Shown here: positions 29,708-39,130 of the stretch, one piece after another
Layout of the letters: each line of letters begins with the position of its first letter
Position numbering within the stretch: position 1 is the first letter of the stretch
NCBI RefSeq assembly: GCF_000214595.1
Contig: NZ_AFIG01000001.1
Coordinates: 124,001 to 188,000, forward strand
From: Methylophaga thalassica MP
GTDB taxonomy: Bacteria; Pseudomonadota; Gammaproteobacteria; Nitrosococcales; Methylophagaceae
DNA: 64,000 nt
Reading direction: 5' to 3'
Position numbers and translations under genes: made by a program
The notes under the pieces: model-generated
What the model saw: only the letters and a program-made list of their open reading frames with translations
The model's database searches: none
What the model was told of the DNA's origin: nothing

Positions 29708-30223
29708 ATGGATATCATCAAATGGTCTGAAAAACTGATGTCGATGGATGAAAAAAGTTGGCAACGGCATGCTAACCCATGGAGTGTGTATTCACGTTTT
29801 ACTACCTTGCCCTTGCTCTCTCTCGCCTTTTATTCACGTGAGTGGATGGGGATTTATTCGTTAGTACCTATTGTTTTGGCTTTTGTCTGGATTTGGCTTA
29901 ACCCACGATTATTTAACGTCCCATCATCCACCGATAACTGGGCGTCGATGGGCACCTTTGGCGAACGACTGTATTTAAATCGCAAAAATATCCCTATACC
30001 CGTTCATCATCAACAGGTTTGTATGCTGCTGCAAACATTGTCAGCTTTAGGCATACCGTTTTTTATTTATAGCTTATACAGCCTGAATGTTGGGTTGCTG
30101 ATTGCCAGTAATATCTGGATTATGGTGTTCAAAGCCTGGTTTGTGGATCGTATGGTGTGGCTATACAGGGAGATGAAAAACAGCAATGGCAAGTACGCTT
30201 CCGAGGAAAACCATAAACAATAA
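29708..30223 (+). CDS. DUF6653-type small membrane protein
   Basis: A 171-residue protein with about four hydrophobic segments (near 32-48, 50-66, 108-126, 128-146) and a conserved-looking N-terminal motif HANPWSVYSRFTTLPLLSLAFYSR. This fits the DUF6653 family as I remember it; no function is known. It follows the DUF6151 gene by about 70 bases on the same strand and may belong to a loose operon running to 31.7 kb. Confidence 0.65.
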   Translation: MDIIKWSEKLMSMDEKSWQRHANPWSVYSRFTTLPLLSLAFYSREWMGIYSLVPIVLAFVWIWLNPRLFNVPSSTDNWASMGTFGERLYLNRKNIPIPVHHQQVCMLLQTLSALGIPFFIYSLYSLNVGLLIASNIWIMVFKAWFVDRMVWLYREMKNSNGKYASEENHKQ

Positions 30224-30295
30224 AAGGTAATCCCATCAATTATCTACATCCTATATAATCACTGACTGATTTATACAAGCCAGACAAAAAATACG

Positions 30296-31006
30296 ATGAT
30301 AAATAGCACGCCAACACATAAGCCACGCCCGTTTGTAGACCTGATGGTCAGTATCGTTTTACCGTCAGTTATTTTGATGAAATTGAGCGGACCGGAAGAC
30401 TTGGGAGCCAGTGGTGCATTAATGGCGGCACTGGCTTTTCCTCTTGGCTGGGGAATATTCGAACTTATCAAATACCGTAAATTCAACTTTATCGCTCTGC
30501 TGGGTTTAATCAGTGTATTACTCACCGGCGGCATTGGTTTATTTGAGCTAGATACTAAATGGTTAGCCATCAAAGAAGCGGCTATCCCTGCCATTATAGG
30601 TATTGCTGTTCTCGGCTCAACATTTACCCGATACCCACTGATCAGAGCCCTTTTATATAACCGTGAAATCATGGATGTCGATAAGATCAAAGACCGCCTT
30701 GAAGAAAAAAACAGTACGGCATTATTTGAAAAGCGTCTTCTCAACGCGACCTATTTATTAGCAGGTACCTTTTTATTTTCAGCCATTATGAATTTTTTAC
30801 TGGTGAAATGGTTGGTCACCAGTCCAACTGGCAGTGAGGAGTTTAATGAGCAACTAGGCTTGCTTACACTTTATAGCTACCCGGTTATTGCGATTCCTTC
30901 CATGCTGATGATGATCGGTATCTTTTATTATTTATGGCGGACTATTCATGATTTAACCGGCCTTAAACTTGAAGAAGTTGTATCACCGAAGGTCGCCAAT
31001 AAATAA
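30296..31006 (+). CDS. VC0807-family integral membrane protein
   Basis: Protein of 236 residues with about six membrane helices. The N-terminal segment PFVDLMVSIVLPSVILMKLSG and the RYPLIRALLYNREIMDV stretch fit the VC0807 family of bacterial membrane proteins with no assigned function. Its 3' end lies 4 bases before the preferred GTG start of cbiZ, so the two are translated close together. No catalytic motif is evident. Confidence 0.65.
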   Translation: MINSTPTHKPRPFVDLMVSIVLPSVILMKLSGPEDLGASGALMAALAFPLGWGIFELIKYRKFNFIALLGLISVLLTGGIGLFELDTKWLAIKEAAIPAIIGIAVLGSTFTRYPLIRALLYNREIMDVDKIKDRLEEKNSTALFEKRLLNATYLLAGTFLFSAIMNFLLVKWLVTSPTGSEEFNEQLGLLTLYSYPVIAIPSMLMMIGIFYYLWRTIHDLTGLKLEEVVSPKVANK

Positions 31007-31010
31007 TCAC

Positions 31011-31679
31011 GTGTCCTCTGTCAGACTGATTCATCATCCAGACTATCTCGTGCTGTTGCCAGCAGAGCGATGCAGAGTTTTAAGCTCGGCTGTGTTAAAC
31101 GGCGGACTGCAAAAAGCCAGCGCTTTACTCAATATGCGGGTGGATAAACATTCTCCGCTACCCTGCCTGGCACCAGAGCAAACCTTACTAGATAAAGCAG
31201 AAGCACTGGCATTACCACCAGTCATTATCGGCATGATGACCGCTGCCTCCATGCAGTCATTAGGTCACCATATTGAACACAGAGAGGCTTTAACGGTTGA
31301 GTGCTGGGTAACGAGCGGGCTGAGTAATGTTAGACGAGTAGGTGATAAAGCCGATGACCACGCTGTGCCTGGCACCATCAATATTTGCTTATATATTAAT
31401 CAAGCATTATCCGATGCTGCACTTGCCGAAGCCTTGATATTACTCACCGAGAGTAAAGTGACAGCTATTCGTGATGCCGAGATTATCAGTCCGGTTTCTG
31501 GCCTGCCCGCCAGCGGCACAGGCACTGATAGCCATGCCGTTTTTTGTCCCGACGCTGAACCCCAACATGCTTATTGCGGCAAACACACAACGCTCGGTGA
31601 GTTAATAGGTCGGGTGGTACTGCAGGCCTGTTCCATCAGTCTGAATCATTGTTTACGCAGTCTAACCGAAAGCTCATAA
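31011..31679 (+). CDS. cbiZ: Adenosylcobinamide amidohydrolase CbiZ
   Basis: Removes the aminopropanol side chain of adenosylcobinamide or pseudo-cobalamin to give adenosylcobyric acid, allowing salvage and remodelling of corrinoids. The family signature is clear: GLSNVRRVGDKAD, PGTINICLYINQALSDAALAEAL, SGLPASGTGTDSHAVFCP and HTTLGELIGRVVLQA. I choose GTG 31011, 4 bases after the preceding stop (222 residues); a TTG at 30969 would overlap that gene. Corrinoid salvage fits the presence, elsewhere in the window, of the adenosylcobalamin-dependent EutBC. Confidence 0.87.
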   Translation: MSSVRLIHHPDYLVLLPAERCRVLSSAVLNGGLQKASALLNMRVDKHSPLPCLAPEQTLLDKAEALALPPVIIGMMTAASMQSLGHHIEHREALTVECWVTSGLSNVRRVGDKADDHAVPGTINICLYINQALSDAALAEALILLTESKVTAIRDAEIISPVSGLPASGTGTDSHAVFCPDAEPQHAYCGKHTTLGELIGRVVLQACSISLNHCLRSLTESS

Positions 31680-31748
31680 CACGATTTCCCCCTTTTCGAT
31701 TCGGCTCAGCTATCATGCTACGAATTTTGTCTGCTGAGTGATGACTGT

Positions 31749-32513
31749 ATGGATATTCTTCAAAGTATTATTTTGGGGTTTGTTGAAGGCCTGACCGAGT
31801 TTTTACCCATTTCTTCCACCGGACATCTGATTGTCGTCAGTGACTGGCTCGGACTGGCACAAACAGACAGCAATAAAGCCTTTGAAGTCATTATCCAGTT
31901 AGCCGCAATTCTGGCGGTGATTGCCAGTTATAAAGAGCGTTTTTCACCTAAGTATGTCGGTTTGTGGACAAAGGTTGCTTTATCTTTTGTCCCGGTCGGG
32001 CTTGTTGGTTTGTTATTTCACGATCAGATAAAAGCCCTGTTTTCTGTTCAGATTGTCGCTGTGATGTTTATCGTCGGCGGTATTATTTTTTTACTGACAG
32101 AAAAATTTATCGGCGAGAAACCACCACAAGTTGATGATATCAATGAGGTTAGCTACACGCAGTCTTTGATTATCGGCATTGCTCAGGTGTTTGCATTAAT
32201 TCCCGGCACCAGTCGAGCAGGTTCCACCATTATCGGTGCACTGCTTGTAGGCTTGAGTCGCAAAGCCAGTGCTGAATTCTCATTTTTACTTGCCCTGCCA
32301 GTCATGGCGGCTGCATCAGGGCTGGATTTGATATCGCATTATCAGGATTTTGCCAATACATCCTTCTTACCGCTGATCGTTGGTTTTGTTGTCGCTTTTA
32401 TCACCGCTTATCTGGTCATTAAATTATTTATCCGTTTTCTGGCGAACTTTACTTTTGTTGCTTTCGGCTGGTATCGCATTGTGTTTGGCGTCTTGTTACT
32501 CGTGCTGTATTAA
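31749..32513 (+). CDS. uppP: Undecaprenyl-diphosphatase UppP (BacA)
   Basis: Integral membrane enzyme that dephosphorylates undecaprenyl diphosphate to recycle the lipid carrier for peptidoglycan synthesis and confers bacitracin tolerance. The 254-residue product shows both conserved motifs: [18 protein letters not shown] near the N-terminus with the catalytic Glu, and [21 protein letters not shown] in the middle. About eight membrane segments are visible. It appears monocistronic. Confidence 0.96.
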   Translation: MDILQSIILGFVEGLTEFLPISSTGHLIVVSDWLGLAQTDSNKAFEVIIQLAAILAVIASYKERFSPKYVGLWTKVALSFVPVGLVGLLFHDQIKALFSVQIVAVMFIVGGIIFLLTEKFIGEKPPQVDDINEVSYTQSLIIGIAQVFALIPGTSRAGSTIIGALLVGLSRKASAEFSFLLALPVMAAASGLDLISHYQDFANTSFLPLIVGFVVAFITAYLVIKLFIRFLANFTFVAFGWYRIVFGVLLLVLY

Positions 32514-32576
32514 ACAACATCGCCTTGAACAGACTCATTTCAGCTTGAATTCATCGTATTTTGTATACTAGCTTGC

Positions 32577-33872
32577 ATGGCCTCTAAACACGTCACTAAA
32601 GCTATTGAGCAATTTTTCTTCAAAGGTGGAGCTACACGAGCATTATTTCGTTGGCTGGATTTTCGTTTATTTGTTTCACAAAAAAATAATAAGTTAATAC
32701 CGTCATCTGACAACCGTTCTCACTCCGCCACAGAGTACTTACAGGCATGGCAACAGCAGATGTCACTGACCACACCAGCCACGGGTATTTTACGGCTCCT
32801 TGCTGTCATCGCCGTGCTGATTGGTTTTACTGCCATGGCTGGGGTGTTAAATGTCAGTCAAGCCTCATTTATTAACATCTGGGTGCCACTCGCTTTATTT
32901 GCGTTTTTACCGCTATTACTCACATTAAGCAGCTTTTACTTTTCTTTTTTATCGCCCGCCAAACATAATCTGCATCATCATCCATTGCTGCATTGGTTGA
33001 TAAATAAACTGAACCTGCAACAATTCATTCGCTACAAAAATTTACTGCTACCCTGGTTATTGTGGCAATTACAATCAGCGGCTATTTTATTTTCAGCCTC
33101 TGCATTACTGTCATTTTTTATTCTGGCGACCTTTCAGGACTATCTGTTTGGCTGGTCATCCACCCTCATTACTGATAGTGCGACTATGACGCAATTAATG
33201 ACGGCGATAAGCTGGCCCTGGCATTGGCTGCTAGAAGCGCCCACCGCCGAGTTAATCCAGCAAACTCGATTTAATGCTCAGGCCAGTGATCTGACTGTTT
33301 CGGCCAACGATGTATGGTGGATGACATTGGTGATGGCTATCGTGGTTTACGGTATTCTGCCCCGCCTGCTGTTAGCATTATTATTGCGACAACAGTTTAT
33401 CCGTCAATTGCGTCGTAATATTCAAAACAGTAGTGATGTGGAACAGTTTATTGTGGCGCAACAACATCAGGTCAGTCGTAATCCTATTCAATCTGATGAT
33501 CATCATGTGGAAAGCGGCACGGTCAGTTTACCCTCGACAGAAACCGCCCTGATAAGCTGGCAGCAACCTGACATTCACTTTAATGTGGAAAAAAACTTAG
33601 GATCAGATGACTGGTTACAAGATGAACAATGGCTAAACTCAGCAGCCAGCCAGTTTGATAAACCAGTATGGATTATCATTGATCCTATGCAGACACCCAC
33701 AGGTGAACTGGCAGATTGTATTGAATTACTTCAACAGTATAATAAATCAATCAGTCTGGTGTTGTACCCGATTAATGCTGATGATTCACGTTACCAGCAG
33801 CAACAAAAATCATGGCAGTTTTTTGCTCAACGGCACGTGGTTACATTAAAAGAAGGTCATGCACATGTCTGA
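32577..33872 (+). CDS. DUF2868 membrane protein
   Basis: Protein of 431 residues with about four strong membrane segments (near 80-100, 105-125, 165-195, 250-275) and a cytosolic C-terminal domain rich in Gln, His and Trp. It fits DUF2868, whose members are encoded next to DUF3482 GTPases. Its stop overlaps the next gene by 8 bases from the preferred start (14 from the earliest ATG), indicating translational coupling. No function is established; a membrane partner of the GTPase is the natural inference. Confidence 0.8.
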   Translation: MASKHVTKAIEQFFFKGGATRALFRWLDFRLFVSQKNNKLIPSSDNRSHSATEYLQAWQQQMSLTTPATGILRLLAVIAVLIGFTAMAGVLNVSQASFINIWVPLALFAFLPLLLTLSSFYFSFLSPAKHNLHHHPLLHWLINKLNLQQFIRYKNLLLPWLLWQLQSAAILFSASALLSFFILATFQDYLFGWSSTLITDSATMTQLMTAISWPWHWLLEAPTAELIQQTRFNAQASDLTVSANDVWWMTLVMAIVVYGILPRLLLALLLRQQFIRQLRRNIQNSSDVEQFIVAQQHQVSRNPIQSDDHHVESGTVSLPSTETALISWQQPDIHFNVEKNLGSDDWLQDEQWLNSAASQFDKPVWIIIDPMQTPTGELADCIELLQQYNKSISLVLYPINADDSRYQQQQKSWQFFAQRHVVTLKEGHAHV

Positions 33873-35268
33873 GTCTGTCACGCATCCTGTCTTCGCCGTC
33901 GTGGGCCATCCAAATAAAGGTAAATCCAGTATTGTCGCTACCCTGACCCGTCAGGATGCCGTCAAAATATCGGAAATTTCCGGCACCACCACATCGGCAC
34001 AGACCTTTGATCTGAATATTGATGGTGAGACACAGTACACACTGGTGGATACACCCGGCTTTCAACGTCCAAGACAAGTGATGTCCTGGTGTCAGCAACA
34101 CGCCCCGAACGCAGCTGAACGCAAAAATACCATTCAGGCATTTGTACGTGAGCAGCACGCCTCAGGCAATCATAAATTTCATGATGAAGTTGAGTTATTA
34201 CAGCCAATTTTAAATGGTGCCGGCATTATTTATGTGGTGGATGGTTCTATTCCCTATAGCCCTGAATTTGAGGCCGAAATGACCATTCTGCAATGGACAG
34301 GTCAACCACGTATGGCATTGATCAACCCGATTGGTGGCGAAGCCTATGTGCAGGAATGGCAGGATGCATTAAGCCAGTATTTCAGTGTGGTGCGGGTGTT
34401 TAACCCCATGACGGCAGACCATCAGAAACAATTCACTATTTTGTCGGCCTTTGCTGAGTTATACGAACCCTGGCGTCACAATATCGAGTCCACAGTTGAA
34501 CTACTCAAGCAATATTTCGAATCCCTCGAACGACAAGGTGCATTCGTGGTAGCAGAGCATATTCAACGAATACTCAGTCATGTCAGTGAAATCAAAGTGC
34601 CTGCCGACTTTGTGAAATCGCGTTTGCAAGACAAATTGAAACATGATTATCAAAGCAGCCTGCGTCATATTGAAGCCAGCATGCAAAAACAGTTACAAGC
34701 CTTATTCGCACATCCAGAAATGCAGATGCAAACGCAGCAATTAAGCGCTGACTATCCTGACTTATTTGATAGCAGTCATTGGTATCTTTATGGTTTAGAC
34801 AGACAAAAAATTGTCGCTTTATCTGCCTCTGCCGGCGCGGCGGCTGGTGCTGTCATTGATGTTGGTATGGGTGGCACATCACTGATGACCGGCGCATTTT
34901 TTGGTGGCTTAGTGTCTGGCGCCGCATCATTATTCGCCACAGCCAAACCAGAAAACCTCAAAATTAATGGCATCCCCTTAGCGGGTGAGACATTAAAAGC
35001 CGGGCCAATGAAAGAACTGACCTTTATTTTTGTGGTGCTGGGTCGTGCTGTCGATTTTCTGGAAATCATTCTACGCCGCACCCATGCCGATCGTTCTGTC
35101 GCGGAGCTACCTGAGACTAACCTGACCGCACGTATGAATCATTTACCCAAAGTTGAACAGGTGCAACTCACCCGTTTACTACAAAAAGCGCACAAAGGTT
35201 TAAGTGACTCAGAATTAGTCAAACTGCGTGACTGGATATTAAAACTCTGCCTATCCCCTTCAGCATAA
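33865..35268 (+). CDS. DUF3482 GTP-binding protein
   Basis: Predicted GTPase of 467 residues. The G domain (about 5-190) shows the P-loop GHPNKGKSS at 14-22, a switch-I TTTS, and DTPGF for the DxxG motif. A long helical region (about 200-300) with YqeH/Era-unlike sequence follows, then a glycine/alanine-rich hydrophobic stretch near 310-355 that could insert in membrane. The ATG at 33865 has AAGG 8 bases upstream; 33859 is the alternative. It is coupled to the DUF2868 membrane protein. The pair is conserved but not characterised to my knowledge. Confidence 0.85.
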   Translation: MSESVTHPVFAVVGHPNKGKSSIVATLTRQDAVKISEISGTTTSAQTFDLNIDGETQYTLVDTPGFQRPRQVMSWCQQHAPNAAERKNTIQAFVREQHASGNHKFHDEVELLQPILNGAGIIYVVDGSIPYSPEFEAEMTILQWTGQPRMALINPIGGEAYVQEWQDALSQYFSVVRVFNPMTADHQKQFTILSAFAELYEPWRHNIESTVELLKQYFESLERQGAFVVAEHIQRILSHVSEIKVPADFVKSRLQDKLKHDYQSSLRHIEASMQKQLQALFAHPEMQMQTQQLSADYPDLFDSSHWYLYGLDRQKIVALSASAGAAAGAVIDVGMGGTSLMTGAFFGGLVSGAASLFATAKPENLKINGIPLAGETLKAGPMKELTFIFVVLGRAVDFLEIILRRTHADRSVAELPETNLTARMNHLPKVEQVQLTRLLQKAHKGLSDSELVKLRDWILKLCLSPSA

Positions 35269-35346
35269 ACCGGACAGTATTTACATTTTCTTAACAACGG
35301 CTTTTATACCTTGGTTTTATCATTTTGATAAATGAAGGGGGCAGCT

Positions 35347-35766
35347 ATGTCTCGTATTTTGCTGATTTTACTTATGCTATTAAGTCCTATTGCCTGGGCA
35401 GAGGCAGTGCAAAGCCTGCACTCGCTGTCTGATCTGAAATGGAAAAACCGGCTTATCCTGATTGATGCCGGTGATGATATTAATACCTATCAGGATGAAC
35501 TCTCGCAGAGGGATGCAGAGATAAATGACCGTGATATTGTCTGGTTTCTGATCAACCAAAGTTCTCTACGTACTAACTACACAGGTACAGTTACGGATAA
35601 TCTCACCAGAGAAGTTCGTCAAAAACTACAACACCATAACAGCTCAGTTTTATTAATGGGTAAAGATGGTGGAGTCAAAGCTACTGACACACAGTTAAGA
35701 CTTCATAAGCTCTTCAGCGAAATCGATAGCATGCCGATGCGTCAGCGTGAATTACAACATCCCTAG
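35347..35766 (+). CDS. DUF4174 periplasmic protein
   Basis: A 139-residue protein with a cleavable signal peptide (cleavage likely after AWA, residue 18). The mature domain has the pattern of DUF4174: a WKNRLILIDAGDD strand, a DREIV-like strand (DRDIVWFLI) and SSVLLMGKDGGVK, similar to a thioredoxin-like fold without cysteines. ATG 35347 is preferred because AAGGGGG is 5-6 bases upstream. Function unknown. Confidence 0.75.
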   Translation: MSRILLILLMLLSPIAWAEAVQSLHSLSDLKWKNRLILIDAGDDINTYQDELSQRDAEINDRDIVWFLINQSSLRTNYTGTVTDNLTREVRQKLQHHNSSVLLMGKDGGVKATDTQLRLHKLFSEIDSMPMRQRELQHP

Positions 35767-35920
35767 TTATATTAGTCACTTGTAAGCTGAACCAGCTATG
35801 ACTTGTGTCTAACTATACGCAGTCAAGACACTATGCTATTAATGATCATAAACCGGTGCGAAGAGTCATCAGTGTGATGCTGCTTTCGTCAACGCTGTTT
35901 TAGTCATGGAGGGTGTGTCT

Positions 35921-36916
35921 GTGGATATCATCAGTGCATTATTTGATGGCAGTTTTATGCCCCATGGCCATTGTTTAAAATGGCAAGCAGACTTACTTTT
36001 CCTGCATGTTGTTGGCGATACGCTGACAGTCATTGCCTATTTCCTAATTCCTATCGCCCTCATTCAGCTGGTCAGAAAAAGAGACGATCTCGCCTTTAAC
36101 TGGATATTTGTGATGTTCGCTGCCTTTATTTTTCTCTGCGGCGTGACACATCTAATGGCTCTGATTAATATCTGGCATGGTTATTATTTCCTTAGCGGAC
36201 TCAGTAAACTCGCTACCGGCATCGTATCCATTATGACCACCGTGATGATTGTCTATTTATTACCCAAAGTGATTGCGATTCCCAGTAATAAAGACTTTAA
36301 AGTAAAAAATGAACAATTACTGTTGGTACAAAAAGAGTTACTTGCAGCAAATCAATTATTAGAACAACGGGTGGAAGCACGTACCAAAGAATTAGAAAAG
36401 TTAGCTCGTACTGATGCACTGACCGGTGTACTTAATCGAGGTGGTTTGATAAACAATTTAACGGATGAAATTGATCGGTCAGTTCGCTATAAACATCCGC
36501 TAAGCTTGTTGATGATTGATCTTGATCATTTCAAACATGTGAATGACCAATTTGGTCACCAACGTGGCGATACCGTATTAATTGAGGCTGTTAACATCGT
36601 CTCGAAAGCATCTCGACACAGTGACACACTAGGCCGCTACGGTGGGGAGGAGTTCCTTTTACTGCTTCCTGAGACAAATGTTACCGAGGCAAAAATACTC
36701 GCTGAACGCATCAGACAGGATATTGAGCAACATCCATTTTGTCAGGATGAGGGCCTCAATATTTCATTGACCTGTAGTATCGGGGTGACTGAATATGAAG
36801 CTGGGCAGACACAATCCAAACTACTACAAACTGTCGACCGATTGTTATACAGTGCCAAAAATTCTGGCAGAAACAGAGTCACCGTTAATGATGATATAGC
36901 CGCAAAAAATCCATAA
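35921..36916 (+). CDS. Diguanylate cyclase with an ethylene-receptor-like (ETR1-type) membrane sensor domain
   Basis: Protein of 331 residues. I place the start at GTG 35921, since GGAGGG sits 7 bases upstream; ATG 35906 is the alternative. Residues about 20-120 form three membrane helices. They contain Asp33, Tyr40, Ile70, Cys73 and His77, the last two in FIFLCGVTHL. ETR1 has Asp25, Tyr32, Ile62, Cys65 and His69, the same spacing throughout; the Cys and His bind copper(I) for ethylene sensing. A coiled coil (125-160) leads to a GGDEF domain with GGEEF at 241-245 and an inhibitory I-site RHSD at 232-235, so it should make cyclic di-GMP. A real ethylene ligand is inference. Confidence 0.88.
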   Translation: MDIISALFDGSFMPHGHCLKWQADLLFLHVVGDTLTVIAYFLIPIALIQLVRKRDDLAFNWIFVMFAAFIFLCGVTHLMALINIWHGYYFLSGLSKLATGIVSIMTTVMIVYLLPKVIAIPSNKDFKVKNEQLLLVQKELLAANQLLEQRVEARTKELEKLARTDALTGVLNRGGLINNLTDEIDRSVRYKHPLSLLMIDLDHFKHVNDQFGHQRGDTVLIEAVNIVSKASRHSDTLGRYGGEEFLLLLPETNVTEAKILAERIRQDIEQHPFCQDEGLNISLTCSIGVTEYEAGQTQSKLLQTVDRLLYSAKNSGRNRVTVNDDIAAKNP

Positions 36917-36944
36917 AAAAGCCATACGGCATGGGGCTTTTACC
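36914..36944. terminator. Probable terminator after the diguanylate cyclase gene
   Basis: AAAAGCC (36917-36923) pairs with GGCTTTT (36935-36941); the A and T flanks make it usable in both directions. A longer alternative stem pairs GCCATACGG with CCGCATGGC, ending near 36958. It lies between this gene and the convergent siderophore-receptor gene. Confidence 0.6.
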
Positions 36945-36995
36945 CAATTCCGCATGGCTAATCAGCTTTCGGATATGAACTTAACTTATTCCGGC

Positions 36996-39032
36996 TTAGA
37001 ACTCATAACCATAACTCACCATATATTCTGCCGGTGCGCCATAACCAATTTGGTTTCGACCTGAGGAGCCACCTGTTGCACCCAGGAAATATTTTTCATC
37101 AAAGATGTTGTAGGCATTGAACTGAATTTTATGCTTACCCACCCGATAAGCCGCCATTAGATCCACCAAGGTATAGCTATCTAATTTAACTGCTTCATTG
37201 TCACCAGCATAGCGTTCTCCGACATACTTGATGTTGCCACCCACTCGCCAGTGACTATCAATTTGATAGGTTGAACCTAATGAGAATAACTGATCGGACA
37301 CATCATTCGGTTTTTTACCTGTATCTTCATCTTCTGCATCTAAATAAGTATAGCTGGCAGTGGTACTCCATTGCTCTGTCAACTGACCACGAAGCTCTAA
37401 TTCAAAACCATTATGTTTTGAGGTATTTCTATCCGTTACATCGCCTGTTGTGGCATCCGTTACAGGCCGCTCTTGTTCAATTTGGAATATAGCAGCATTG
37501 AACATTAAAGCATCACCTAATGTATAAGCTTTGAAACCAATTTCTTTTAGATCAGCCGAGTAAAACTCCGCCGCACCATTACTTACAAAGGTGCCGGCAT
37601 TGGGCAGTTGCCATGACCGTGAAAACGTCGCATAGGTCGATAAATCTTCAGTCAGACGATAACTGGCACCTACACGATAACTCCATTTGTCGTCATCCAG
37701 GTTTTCTTTCGGGTTACCCACACGCTGTTGTTCCAGGTCCATCTTGTCGTGACGCACATTACCGGTCAACGTCAGATCACCAATGGTGTACATATCCTGC
37801 ACATACAAACCATAGGTTTTGGTGTCATTCTTTCTGAAGGGTTCAAAACCGCCATTAACCACATGCTCGGTGTCAGGAGCATAGATGGATTGGTCTGCTT
37901 TTGAGACAGTACTTAAGTCTAAGTCAATTTTGGTTTGTGTATATTCTGCACCGAACAAGAATTCATGTGAGCCGACAGACCATTTTAATTCCGATTGCAG
38001 TGCGTTAAAACGGCGGGGATCATAGCCAAAATCATTTACAGATTGTCCGACAGTAGCTGTAGCAGCTGTTACATTCCTTTGACGCGTACCTTGTTGTTCC
38101 AGCTCAACACGACTTATCACCACACGATTATTCCAGACTAAATTCGGGGTGAATTTGAATTCATCGTTCAGTGAGAAACGCACACTTTTTGATTCTTGAT
38201 AATCATTGCTACTACCAAAGTAGGTGCTGCGAGACACATTCACTGGTTTGCCATTGATGGATGGCACACCACGGTAAGGTACCAAATCCTGTTTTGATAT
38301 TTCCAAATCGACATCTAAGGTGTGATGATCGCTAGGGGTAAAACGAAGTGTCGGTGCAATGAAATAATCTTTTGAATCAACATAATCGACAAATGAATCG
38401 GCTTTGCGAACTTCCAGATTGATACGGCCATTAACCGTATCTGAAAATGAGGTCGAACTATCTACCCGCCCTATCATTTTTCCATGACTACCTAAACTGG
38501 CATTCAACCGGGTGAACTCATCACCGTTTGCACGTTTTGTCACCAGGTTAATCAAACCACCTGTTGAGCCACGACCATACAAAGCACCCGCGGGGCCTTT
38601 GACTACCTCGATTTGCTCAATATTCGCTAGGCTACGATAAGACTGCAAGCCAGTATCATCGCGCATGCCGTCACGATATACATCGTTCAAGGCATCAAAG
38701 CCACGAATGACAAACTGATCACGGCTGCCTTCCCCAAGTGTGTTATTAACACCAGCTACACCATTTAATGCATCAACCAAGCGCACTGCACCACGATCGG
38801 TAATCTCAGTATCTGTTACTACAGAAACAGATTGCGGCACATCAAGCCATTCTGCATCTGTCTTACTTCCAGATGTGGGTGAGAACTGCGCATAACCTTT
38901 GTATGCCTGACCGGTAACGACTAAGGGATTCATCGTCGCTGCTGAATTGCTGGTCTCATCTGCTAATAAGGGAAATGAATAAATTGAACAGAGTGTGACG
39001 AGAGAAGAAATGAGTCTTTTTTTTGTATTCAC
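36996..39032 (-). CDS. TonB-dependent siderophore receptor
   Basis: Outer-membrane receptor of 678 residues with a signal peptide (cleavage near residue 24), a plug domain (about 45-160) and a 22-stranded barrel ending in Phe (SYGYEF), as outer-membrane proteins do. Motifs such as VPQSVSVVTDTEITDRG, FVIRGFDALNDVYRDGMRDD and VEVVKGPAGALYGRGSTGG-like sequence are those of the ferrichrome/catecholate (FhuA/Fiu) siderophore class. The ligand is not known. A candidate Fur site lies upstream at 39075-39093. No TonB or siderophore synthesis gene adjoins it. Confidence 0.92.
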   Translation of the reverse strand: MNTKKRLISSLVTLCSIYSFPLLADETSNSAATMNPLVVTGQAYKGYAQFSPTSGSKTDAEWLDVPQSVSVVTDTEITDRGAVRLVDALNGVAGVNNTLGEGSRDQFVIRGFDALNDVYRDGMRDDTGLQSYRSLANIEQIEVVKGPAGALYGRGSTGGLINLVTKRANGDEFTRLNASLGSHGKMIGRVDSSTSFSDTVNGRINLEVRKADSFVDYVDSKDYFIAPTLRFTPSDHHTLDVDLEISKQDLVPYRGVPSINGKPVNVSRSTYFGSSNDYQESKSVRFSLNDEFKFTPNLVWNNRVVISRVELEQQGTRQRNVTAATATVGQSVNDFGYDPRRFNALQSELKWSVGSHEFLFGAEYTQTKIDLDLSTVSKADQSIYAPDTEHVVNGGFEPFRKNDTKTYGLYVQDMYTIGDLTLTGNVRHDKMDLEQQRVGNPKENLDDDKWSYRVGASYRLTEDLSTYATFSRSWQLPNAGTFVSNGAAEFYSADLKEIGFKAYTLGDALMFNAAIFQIEQERPVTDATTGDVTDRNTSKHNGFELELRGQLTEQWSTTASYTYLDAEDEDTGKKPNDVSDQLFSLGSTYQIDSHWRVGGNIKYVGERYAGDNEAVKLDSYTLVDLMAAYRVGKHKIQFNAYNIFDEKYFLGATGGSSGRNQIGYGAPAEYMVSYGYEF

Positions 39033-39074
39033 AATGTATGTGCACCAAGCCTATTAAAGAAATTGAGCACAAAT

Positions 39075-39093
39075 CTTATTGATACTTATTAAC
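39075..39093 (-). promoter_or_regulatory. Candidate Fur box upstream of the siderophore receptor
   Basis: On the minus strand this 19-mer matches the Fur consensus (GATAATGATAATCATTATC) at 12 of 19 positions by my count and lies 43 bases before the receptor start. Iron repression of such receptors is usual, but this degree of match in AT-rich DNA is weak evidence. Confidence 0.35.
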
Positions 39094-39130
39094 ATTTGCA
39101 AACATAAAAAAGCATTTATTAACATCAAAC

